64,000 bases of DNA, taken from the NCBI GenBank assembly GCA_022835595.1, contig BQUP01000001.1, positions 2,728,001-2,792,000 of the forward strand, read 5' to 3'. Of this stretch, positions 33,901 through 42,563 are shown one piece after another. The number at the start of each line of letters is the position of its first letter. Within the stretch, counting starts at the first letter, position 1. The translations under genes were made by a program, and so were the position numbers. The notes beneath the pieces are model-generated. The model was not told the origin of the DNA, made no database searches, and was given only the letters and a program-made list of their open reading frames with translations. The stretch is from Cystobasidium ongulense (lineage: Eukaryota > Basidiomycota > Cystobasidiomycetes > Cystobasidiales > Cystobasidiaceae).

Positions 33901-35313
33901 TACACGATCCTCTTCAAATCCAGCAGAATCAACGAACACAATTCAACATTCCCCTCATTCTACTTTTGCAGTAGACTCTTTCAATATTCATAGACTTTTG
34001 ATTGCTGGTGTTACCGTCGCTTCTAAGTTCTTTTCGGACGTTTTTTATACAAATTCTCGTTATGCAAAGGTCAGTACTAAAGCGCGCTCGCATACACTCT
34101 TCGAAGAGTTCCATTTCAAAGAATATGTAGCTGACCACTCCGTTTAACGTCATCACAGGTCGGAGGTCTTCCTTTAGCTGAGCTAAATGCACTTGAACTC
34201 CAATTCCTTCTCCTTAATGGATTCGATTTAATAGTATCGCCTGAAGAACTACAGCGATATGCGGATTATCTTCTCATTGGCACACTTCCACCTCTGGCAT
34301 CGGAATCATCAGACCGATTCGGGTCTAGGCCTTCTACTGCTCTTGGTACAGCCAGTAGCACACCCATCGGTACACCACCGACTTCGAGAATGAACACGCC
34401 ATCCAGGACACCTTCGGCATCGACTGGACGTGGACTGTTTGGACCGTCTCCCGCGCAGAACAAGATGCAACACGGGCAGCAAGTCGTGTCTGGCCCGTAT
34501 GCGGCTCATAGTAGTACACCAATGACGAGCGCAGTCATGGGGCACTACCCAGACCCTTCCCAGATTCAGCCTGCTTCTACCCTACGCTCGGCTATAATGG
34601 ATGGTGCTACGAGACCCAAAACTTCTACTCGATCTGCAAGTGAAAGCTCAACGAGCGCAAGTGAAGCTTCAACTGTCGTACCTAGCGAAAGTAGTGTTGA
34701 TACCGAAAGAGGAGAGGTGGATCATTCTACTGCAGATGAAGATACCGGCGTAGAAGATGAGGAAGAAGAGGATGCTGACAGCAGAATGACGGACGTTTCG
34801 AATGCTCCCTCTCCCGCTCCTGCTTCGCAGCCTTTAGCTTTCGCTCAATTCCAGACTGTACATCCTCCACCTCAAGAAAAGCAAAAACAGAAGGAAATCC
34901 TACCTGTTAATGCTACACTTGGTGCGGATAGAGATGGATTTGCTATTCCTGCTAGACCTCGACCTCCTCTTTCGCGTACCTCTTCAGGAAGTAATGGCCA
35001 GCGGCATCCCCTTCTAGCCACTTCTTCTGGATCTAAATTACCTTCCAATGGAGGTTCGCCAGGTGGTCATTCAGCTGGTCATTCTAGCGGAGGTAAAACA
35101 AACGCAGCAGTAGCGAGTCAAACTATGCATAGTCATATTTCAAAAGGAAGTGCTGGTAAAGCGAGTTCCAATAAAGGGACTACATCAATGCATAGAAGAG
35201 ACAATTCTCGTACGCGACAATGGACATTGCAACAACAGCAACAGATGCACTCGCTCGGAGCAGCAGTGACAGCCTCAGCGGATGAAGATGCCGAAATGGC
35301 AGATGAAGAATAA
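30998..35313 (+). CDS. Very large Pho80-like cyclin (Pho85-type cyclin, about 1,379 aa)
   Basis: Exons 30998-33566, 33654-34069 and 34159-35313 (phases 1,0) encode up to 1,379 aa; several in-frame ATGs near the start make the exact N-terminus uncertain. The cyclin box lies at about 840-1035: FHARNIPSISIEAYLIRISK, CPTTNEVFISLLVYFDRMSRL, then an unusual 80-residue Ser-rich insertion, then DSFNIHRLLIAGVTVASKFF, SDVFYTNSRYAKVGG and LNALELQFLLLNGFDLIVSP. The last blocks match Pho80/Pcl7-type cyclins closely. Such cyclins activate Pho85-like kinases in phosphate and nutrient signalling. Yeast Pho80 is about 290 aa, so the 840-residue Ser/Gln/His-rich N-terminus and 340-residue C-terminus are large extensions, likely regulatory. 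Confidence 0.88.
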
Positions 35314-37047
35314 CGTGACGATGCGGAAGACCAATTGTCCAAGAATGTACCCGGGACTTGAATTTTGCTATGATCAGGCAATCTTCTACAGGACATTGCA
35401 TCCCCGTCTGCACACCTCATATACAACAGCGATATGTCAAGCTATAGCGGCGAAAGGCGCTGCCTCTTTTCAGGTTGAACGAACGCGGTCGACTCAAGAA
35501 GTCACAAGACGATTCAGCGTGTAGCATATCGAAAAGACACCAAGCTATACCCAACCACAATATTCTATCGAGATACGCCCCGTCTTTCGCTTTCTCTTTG
35601 TGGATTATGTAGCAAGACCAATTCCCATTTGGATATATATGGATGGCTTTTCCAAATGTACGGATTCTTTTCCTCATCCTCATAGAGTGTACTAATAACG
35701 TTATGCCTTTTAGGAAAGCTTTATAATGTCGTTGACAACCATTACGAGGACAGAAATGAAGTATAGCAGTCGAGTTTCAGGGCTACCGCGACTTCCATGA
35801 CGTTCTTCGCGCTGATGCAAGCTTTGGAATCGCTTTGGGCTGGAGCACCCACATTTCTCGATACCAGCATGCAACTAACTTGGATATGTAGACACGTTAC
35901 AGGTACATAGTGGCTATGCTCTCCTTTCTCCTAATCGTGTCAGGAACCATTTCAGCAATTCGAAAGACGAGTCACTGTTTTCATGCGAAGAACGCGATCG
36001 ACCATTCTCAGGCAGACAAGTCTGTTACATGCTCAGTGACGTCTATATGCATTGCAAAGTCCTCTCTTTCCGGATGAGCAGTCCGTCAAGTCTCATGAGA
36101 CCGATCTATGTCCCAAAGCTTGTGCTTCGTTACATTTTCAGGATCTATACTGGTCTAGGTTAACATGCGATGGAGCTGCTGCAATTGCAATAGCAATGTA
36201 CGATAGTTGCCTGAACTATCTGACTAGCAGCTTTACTGCACTGCCTGACATTCCCTTGGCAGGCGAGAATTCGAAGAGTACCGCCTTCTACCTTACGTAC
36301 CGTTTGCGGTGATTCCAGTCTGGACTGGAGTCTTTCGGACGCGACTTTGTCTGACGCGTAGAAAGACTGAAAGTGGACTGTAAGGGTGTTGGCAGCGATG
36401 TAGATGACCCTCGAGGGGATTGGAAGGATTCTCATGCAGTATAAATGGGTCAAGAAAGGCTACCAAGCATTTCAAATTGGTGTCCAGGACCAAGGGGGCG
36501 GTCCTAGAACGCGTAGAGTAATGTGCCCTAATTCTTTGACTGGCTCTGGCATGTCTGCTGCGCTACGCTTCGATGCAGCCTCCCTCAAGGCTGGTCACGC
36601 CACCCAGCACGAACATGGCCAAAGCGCCCTTGCAGCGGGAGGAGGCTTGCCTATGAACGGACTGCGATGTGGATGGCCCGATAGGCTACAGCAGTCTCAT
36701 CATTATCCAATACTCGCATGCAGGTGATGCTGTACCGCCCACATCGTCTGCACAATTGCTGTCGATGGTGATGCGGCTGCACTTGCATGATCGCAACCGG
36801 CCTCGAGGAAGACCTCGCAAGAAGTGGGCAGCAAGGGCAATGTCAAGCCTAGGAATATCACCAAGTCATCGGCAAGAGCAAATATTAGCTGAACATGGTG
36901 CTCGTGTCGCAAAGCTACAATGCTGACTGCTGAAAGCTGCAAAGCTGATCAGCCGCCGCCGTCGCGCTTGCTCTGGCAAAGCAGTGTACCCCGTCTATCT
37001 ACAAGCCTCAGCACAGTAGGCACTTCTCTGACCTCTTATAAAGACCA
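35314..37047. other. Gene-poor region, part 1
   Basis: About 1.7 kb without a supported gene. Short frames at 36052-36312, 36404-36727 and 36669-36926 lack ATG or splice support. The last one encodes an AT-hook-like RPRGRPRKKW. No transposon ends or coding remnants are recognisable. Confidence 0.45.
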
Positions 37048-37349
37048 ATGGATAGGAAAATGGATACTCTAGTCGAATATCTCGACAGGTTTTTCATCAG
37101 GTAAGCACAATCTTTGGGCTCTCATCATTTGTGTTCATATGCTGAGCCGATCATGCTTCTGTCTTCTCGACTTCACCACTCCGCCCTCCAACTAGCATCC
37201 AGATAGCTTTTCTCACTGAATCTAATAATTATCTGTCGGTCAAAGTCGGTATAAGTCATCCTCGCGAAGACCTGATTCTCTACCGACTTGCCTCTATATC
37301 GTTTCGAATTATGCAATTATCACCATCGACCGTCAGCAAGATCCGCTGA
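37048..37349 (+). CDS. Possible small two-exon gene (68 aa)
   Basis: ATG at 37048 opens a 53-nt exon ending at a GTAAGC donor (37101). After a 95-nt intron ending AG at 37195, a 154-nt exon continues in phase to TGA at 37347-37349. The peptide reads MDRKMDTLVEYLDRFFIS then IQIAFLTESNNYLSVKVGIS and ends in KIR. A TTATAAAG sequence sits just 5' of the ATG, too close for a normal promoter. No family recognised. It rests only on consistent splicing and could be chance. Confidence 0.25.
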
Positions 37350-38773
37350 GAAAGCTTTCGTCCAGCTAATGCAGTGCAATATCATGCTCTTGACTCGTCA
37401 ACCTCTCTCCATACTGTCCTCGCCTTCCTGTGCGAAGTCAATTCGATATGCTCCTGCTGGCTCGAATCCCCAGACCCTCCATAATGAACGAGCTGCTCTA
37501 TGCTAAATAATAGAGGGAGCGCTACCAAGCTTATAGTGATACCTTCCTAGCGTCGAGCTTCGTTATTGTTTCGCCTTGAGGCATCCCCCCTTACGCTAAT
37601 GACTGCACCTTCACCGTCCAGAGCCAGATTTCGCGAAAATAGTATGCAGGCCTTGTCCAGTAGGTGCAACATATTGGCATTAAAGAACTAGTGTCACCAA
37701 TCTCTATCGATACTGGCTCTTGCTGTCTACGTGAGCTTAGGTCAGCTGGCATCTTTCCAATCCGTCGGTAAGCAACTGCATCTCCTCAGTACCTAAGCGC
37801 AAGTCAATTAGCTGACACCTTCTTATCGTCTAGTTAGCTCATCCACTTTACTACCTGAACACCTCTATCATAGTCAGAAGCGCTTCTCGTCACGTCGCCT
37901 GTCTAGCATGGCAAGGATATAAAGCGAACATGTGAGCGACCGTGATGTATGTTGCGTACTTGTTACCCAAAGCTGACATCCTGATGCTTCCCTAGCTACA
38001 CATACATGAGAGCCATGTCGAAGTTTTCTTTTCTGTTCATCAACGATGCTTGATACAGCTGTCCGCCCTTCCTGCCTGTCTACAGCACACATCCATACAC
38101 ACATCTCACTTCAGTTGGTACACTTGATGTCCTTCTGTCCCTTTAACGCGTGTCCCTCTTCATTCTCGCCGTCGATGCTTTACGCGTCGCTGTCACGTCC
38201 TGCAGCTCATTCTCATTCTTTCCCCTCGCCATCGATGGCAGGTGTGGACTCGCCGATGCACACTCTAGAACAGTATTCCAAGCATTGCTAACCCTTTTTG
38301 AATCATAATCCTTCCTGCTCAAGCCAGGAGAAAGGTATATGCAAGCCATTCTCCATGCGTTTTCGACATTCTCTACGGCCAAAACGGCACATTCTTCACT
38401 GCTTTGCACCCAGGAGGCCTGCAATGCTGAATGGCGTGATGTTGGGAAATGGGAGTCTGGGAGCGTATTTAAGCAGGCTCAATTTCTCTCTCTCTTTCTT
38501 CTCTTCTCTTCATCTCATCTTCACTCTCGTCTAAGACACTTAGCCTATAGCACTTTCAAGGTAAGTTTGATCGCAACACGTGCTTCGTCCATGGGTAGCC
38601 TCCACCGCCATTCCTTCTGGGCTTGCAGGGAGCAGCCAGAAGATACGAAGTGACGAGTGCAATACAGCTGATACATCTACTCTGTTACATCACTCCTCGT
38701 CCCACCTCTCTCGTGCATTTAGCCTCTAACACTCGCACTCTTCATTTCACCCCTTTCAAGCGGTCCTCACAAA
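37350..38773. other. Gene-poor region, part 2, with the 5' region of the first family gene
   Basis: No supported coding sequence up to about 38440. From there a TATA-like TATTTAAG (38466-38473), a pyrimidine-rich run (38481-38520) and a likely 5'-UTR intron (donor GTAAGT at 38561, plausible acceptor near 38629) lead to the ATG at 38774. Confidence 0.45.
38750..38761 (+). promoter_or_regulatory. Shared 12-nt box upstream of family gene 1
   Basis: CCCCTTTCAAGC ends exactly 12 nt before the ATG at 38774. The same 12 nt ends exactly 12 nt before the ATG of family gene 2. It may be a retained piece of duplicated 5' UTR or a translation/processing signal. Confidence 0.5.
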
Positions 38774-39494
38774 ATGGATTCTCAGAACAACAGCAGGTGT
38801 GTCGTTGTAGTCCCTTTGACATGTCGTGAAGTACCTGCCTAATGATCTTCCGTCAGATCTTGCCTTTCCCTCCTACGCAAGGGCTCCGCCCCCATAGCGC
38901 TTGTCTTTGGTGGCAAAACCAAAGCGTCGGCAGCTTTGCCAATGTGAGTCCTTATTGTCAACACTTATTCATCTCTGGTACTCATTACTTTGGTCGTTCA
39001 GACTCACTCTTGTAACGACCTCCACCGTTGCTGTCGAAAGCCGCCTCAAACTATCTCACAATTACCCAAACGTTGGCTGCTTCCAAGCGCCCGATCATCA
39101 CCAAACCTATCTAGAGGAAGTGAACTTCGCTCAGCACTCCACAGCAAAGCTCGATGTTTGCTCCAGTGACTACGGTCTCACAATACCTGCCTGTCCTCGT
39201 ATTGTGGATTGCAAGGTTTTTGCAAGCAACGACTGGGCTGAAGATAGTGAGCCGGTCACTACCTATGGACTGCGTCGGCAACGACGATGCACCAATCTCG
39301 CGGCCTTGGCTCAGAAACCTGCATTGGTCGGTGACTCCGGTGACCAGAGATCACCGAACTCTGGCTCCTGCCTCTCCAGCCCTCGACTCTATCCATTCGA
39401 GGATACCGCATCTGAATATGAAGGCAACGGAAGCGGAAGTCGGGATTCTGACTTTATTGCAAGTCCACAGAACACCACAAAATTCTTCTTGTGA
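38774..39494 (+). CDS. Tandem family member 1: unrecognised small acidic Cys-Pro-Arg protein (200 aa)
   Basis: Exons 38774-38796, 38857-38943 (87 nt) and 39002-39494, phases 2 and 2, encode 200 aa. The N-terminus MDSQNNSRSCLSLLRKGSAP is followed by an ALPILT motif at the second splice junction. The core is CPRIVDCKVFASNDWAED, then LRRQRRCTNLAALAQ, then an acidic Ser/Gly tail ending TTKFFL. The same order, splice phases and exon-2 length recur in the next gene. There is no clear signal peptide or membrane helix. I recognise no known family. Conserved exon structure and mostly synonymous differences within matching blocks argue that this frame is the coding one. Confidence 0.7.
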
Positions 39495-39730
39495 ATAGCT
39501 TGGTGTACGAGTCTTGATGATTAGTTATTCGTGCGGTTTGTGAGATATCTTAAGACTGTCCTGCATCATCTTCTGTTCTTTAAGTGCTTAAAATACGGCT
39601 AGAAATGTATGATTAGGTTCGAATACCTATGCTAAGATACGTTACGACTTTTATTCCGGTTTATGGATATGGAATCAAGAATTATTGGTTGCACTGTGTC
39701 AACAACTGCGGTACATTTTCCTTGCGTCAT
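39475..39730 (+). repeat. 3' flank duplicated with the 3' flank of family gene 3
   Basis: From the last codons of gene 1 onward, the sequence resembles 42274-42520 (diverged, with blocks such as the final TTCTTCTTGTGAATAGCTTG identical and GATGATTAGGTT shared). This marks the family as a segmental duplication that includes 3' non-coding sequence. Confidence 0.65.
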
Positions 39731-40574
39731 CTTCACAGACTGTTCTTTGATGAATAGGCCGCCCACAGATGTTCTTCGCTCCGTCGAGCTGTCCTGCAAA
39801 GCGACCGCAAGTCTTGAACGACTACTTTGCGGTCTGGTCCGCAGGAAATTACGCCTGATGCATGTCGCTGTTTGCTGGTGCAAAATTACCTGGTCAAACT
39901 CAGATGGCAGCGCTCTCGCGTCGTGCTCGGCTCGATCGTGGCAATGAAAGAGATGGAGCATGGGCCGGCGCTGCTTTTCTTCCGCATACAGTCCTTCACT
40001 ACAGAGTCCACCATCACATCAGCAACTGGCTGCCTCAGATACATGCGACGTGACCTGAGGTTCTGACAAGGCCTTTCCTCTGGCGAGAACAGCCAGCTTG
40101 GATCTCGCTTCGACCTTGACTTACGGTAATGATATGTCTGGACTTGCAGGAAGCTGCCTAGAGAGCAGCAGCAGCTAGCAACTGCAGTCGTGCTTCAATA
40201 CCACGTGCAATGCCAAGACGTTCACGCGACGTTCACGCTGAATCTAGTTGATGACGTCCACCTTCGCAACGCATAAAGCAGTGAAAGAAGTCGTCCTTTT
40301 GCAAATGGACGCCTACGCAAGCACAGTCATTGCATGGAGACTTGGAGACTCAACGACTACTGGCAAAGGATGCCTGAAGATTTGCCTTTATTAGCACTTT
40401 CCTGATCTTTCCTTGTCCAGCATCAATCCAGTAATCTCCGAGGAAGCATCCTGCCAGTAGAAGAGAAGTGCATAAGAGTGTCAGCTATCCGCCAACATGG
40501 AAGCCTTCTAGCTCCGCTTCGGACTCTTCCATTATTAGTAAGTAGTCTGCCTTCCAAGCTTCCAATTTTTGCAA

Positions 40575-40580
40575 TATAAA
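40575..40580 (+). promoter_or_regulatory. TATA box of family gene 2
   Basis: TATAAA within a TATATAAAAAG-like context, 25-30 nt before a CTT-rich initiator-like stretch. It lies 575 nt before the ATG of gene 2, so a 5'-UTR intron is likely. Confidence 0.4.
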
Positions 40581-41131
40581 AAGCCCTCGTTCTCGTCTGG
40601 CTCTCTTTCTTCTTCTTCTTCTTCTCAACTAATTGCGACACCAGGCCTGGTGCCGGGTCCCTCGGTGAAGATTCCAATAAAGCATGTTGACCTTCTCATT
40701 CGCTGGTATACTGGATACTGCCTCTGGTCACTACTACAGGCGAAACTGCAACTTCAACCGTCGCACACATTGGCCATCACCAAGAGCAAAACAACCTTCA
40801 TTAAAAGCTTGCAAGACACGCTCACATGGCGGTCCGCTGGTGAAATTCCGGTCTATCAGATAGTAGGACTGCTACTTTCTGCACGAGCTTTTAGAACGTA
40901 CGCAATCTTGCTACCTACGGACTGGCCCGCAGCTACGGCACTTACAACTGGCGGCAAACTCAAAAGGTTCTGCAGCTAGGATAATGACAATGTTAGTGCG
41001 CGTGGATGACGAAAGCCCGTTCTTAGACTAATTGCTTCCGCTTTAACAGCCCTAATTTCGACTCGCCGAGCGATGCCTTGGGCAAGAGCGGTCTAGAGGC
41101 ACCAAAACTCCACTTTCCACACTTCAGTCCG

Positions 41132-41143
41132 CCCCTTTCAAGC
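41132..41143 (+). promoter_or_regulatory. Shared 12-nt box upstream of family gene 2
   Basis: Identical 12-mer CCCCTTTCAAGC at the same 12-nt distance from the ATG as in family gene 1. Confidence 0.5.
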
Positions 41144-41155
41144 AATAAAATTAAG

Positions 41156-41896
41156 ATGGCTTCCCAACTTAACGTCGTTAGGTGAGTCCTTAGATGGCTT
41201 ATAATAGGTCTGAAGCACCCTTCTAATGCTCTCCTCACAGATATACGCTCTTGCTATTGAGGCCAACCTCCGCAACTGCGGCTCCTGTTTCTGGTGGCGT
41301 TACCAAAAGCTCTTTGGCTTTGCCTATGTAAGTTGCTTGACAAGCGACAAATACTTCTCCTCAGGCTGATTACTTCTCATTCGTACAGTTTGACACCCAT
41401 CTCGACCTGCGATGACTTCATCAGAAGCGGTCTCCAGGCTTCCCCCAACAGCCCTATTGCTGCCTCCTTCCGAACGTTCGCTAACGAAGACATCAATGGC
41501 GTCGCTGGCCAGCTCGCGGACAAGCTCGAGCTTTGCGCAAGCATCTGTCCTCCAGCGACACCTTGCTGCCCTCGCATTGAAGACTGCCAGGTCTTCGCAA
41601 GCAAGCCTTGGGCTTACGACGAGTCTGATAGTGACTATCAGCTCGCTATTTCCAGCAAGCTTCGCCGGCAGACCCGAAGCGTCGATCTTGCTGCCTTGGC
41701 TCGGGCAGCTGTCTACAAAGATGCTAAGTCTGGCACATTGCCCAGCGACGAGCTGGAAGACACACCCTCCTCATTCTCATGCCACTCTATCCCTCGATTT
41801 GACGACACCGAATCGGATGATGATGGCAACGGAACGGGAAGTGGAGACTCTCATCTTATTGGAAGCCTACGAAAAGCAACAAAATTATTCTTATGA
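41156..41896 (+). CDS. Tandem family member 2: unrecognised small acidic Cys-Pro-Arg protein (206 aa)
   Basis: Exons 41156-41181, 41241-41327 (again 87 nt) and 41389-41896, phases 2 and 2 as in member 1. The N-terminus MASQLNVVRYTLLLLRPTSA is more hydrophobic than that of member 1 and could be a weak targeting signal. The ALPILT junction motif is conserved. The core reads CCPRIEDCQVFASKPWAYDE, then SKLRRQTRSVDLAALARAA, and the acidic tail (FDDTESDDDGNGTGSGDS) ends ATKLFL. Family function is unknown. The stop is followed directly by member 3 with no spacer. The frame one base downstream is open throughout this exon. Confidence 0.7.
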
Positions 41897-42293
41897 TAAA
41901 TTGGAAGGATCTTCTCCTCCTAATACTCCTACCCTTGGCTGCTTTGAAACATGCGCAGCTTTCTCCCCACCTCCATGCCCTCGTAGCGAAGACTGCATTA
42001 TTTTCCCAAACAATAATTGGGATGACGACAAGTCTGACCACGACTCTGAGGTCAACATCACCAGCAAGCTCCGCCGCCAGGTGCGAAGCATCAATCTCGC
42101 TGCCTTGGCTCAGAACGCTGCCGAGGTCGGTGACTCCGATGACCAGAGATCACCTTCCTCTGGCTCCTGCCTCTCCATCCCTCTACTCTATCCATTCGAA
42201 GATAGCGAAATAGAGCTTGAATGCAACCGAATTGAAAGTGGAGAGTCGGATATGCCTGAAAGTCCACGAAAGTCTACAAAGTTCTTCTTGTGA
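41897..42293 (+). CDS. Tandem family member 3: 5'-incomplete copy fused behind member 2
   Basis: The sequence right after the stop of member 2 encodes, in the next frame, the family core CPRSEDCIIFPNNNWDDDK, SKLRRQVRSINLAALAQ and the tail ending STKFFL with the stop at 42291-42293. Matching exons 1 and 2 are absent. The frame is open leftward into member 2, where an ATG at 41817 would give a 158-aa product overlapping the end of member 2 by 80 nt. So this may be a partial tandem duplicate, an overlapping gene, or a 3' part expressed from the upstream transcript. The downstream flank resembles that of member 1. Confidence 0.55.
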
Positions 42294-42520
42294 ATAGCTT
42301 GAAGGAGAACTTTGATGGTCAGTTAGTCGTGGCGCCTATGAAGTATATTGAGATTATTCTGCCATTCTAGATCTCTTCCTGAAACTGTTGAAATAGTGTT
42401 AGGAGTGGATGATTAGGTTTGAATAGCTATGTTAGAATATGATCCGGCTTTCACTATATGACGTGAGTATGGTATAAATGAATCATTGGTCAAACTGTTA
42501 CAACAACATTATTGCATTTT
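42274..42520 (+). repeat. 3' flank duplicated with the 3' flank of family gene 1
   Basis: Counterpart of the repeat at 39475-39730: identical around the stop codon, then diverged with short shared blocks down to a common GCATTTT/TACATTTT end. Shows that members 1 and 3 share an ancestral 3' end. Confidence 0.65.
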
Positions 42521-42563
42521 GATTGTTGCTACCGAGTGGCCAATTCGCCTCGAATGCACGTCT

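Larger units (their letters stand above)
39731..41155. other. Spacer between family genes 1 and 2
   Basis: About 1.4 kb. A TATATAAAA-type TATA box (40575-40580) followed by a CTT-rich run (40604-40626) resembles the arrangement upstream of gene 1 and probably marks the promoter of gene 2, implying a long, possibly spliced 5' UTR. A 136-codon plus-strand frame at 40569-40979 overlaps it but has no clear support. Confidence 0.45.

Noticed and set aside
37440-37490. tRNA-like T-arm (GGCTCGAATCCCC)
   Set aside because: No matching acceptor stem or D-arm within 100 nt on either side.
39612-39632. GGTTCGAATAC resembling a tRNA B box
   Set aside because: It lies in the duplicated 3' flank, the copy at 42416 deviates, and no cloverleaf can be drawn.
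40569-40979. 136-codon plus-strand frame upstream of family gene 2
   Set aside because: It begins at the putative TATA box and pyrimidine run, lacks similarity to the family and shows no splice logic; more likely leader sequence.
41412-41890. Long +1 frame over exon 3 of family gene 2 as a separate protein
   Set aside because: Differences between copies are mostly at third positions of the other frame; kept only as a low-interest observation.
35314-42560. Transposable element as the cause of the gene-poor region
   Set aside because: No terminal repeats, target-site duplications, reverse transcriptase, transposase or integrase motifs were seen.
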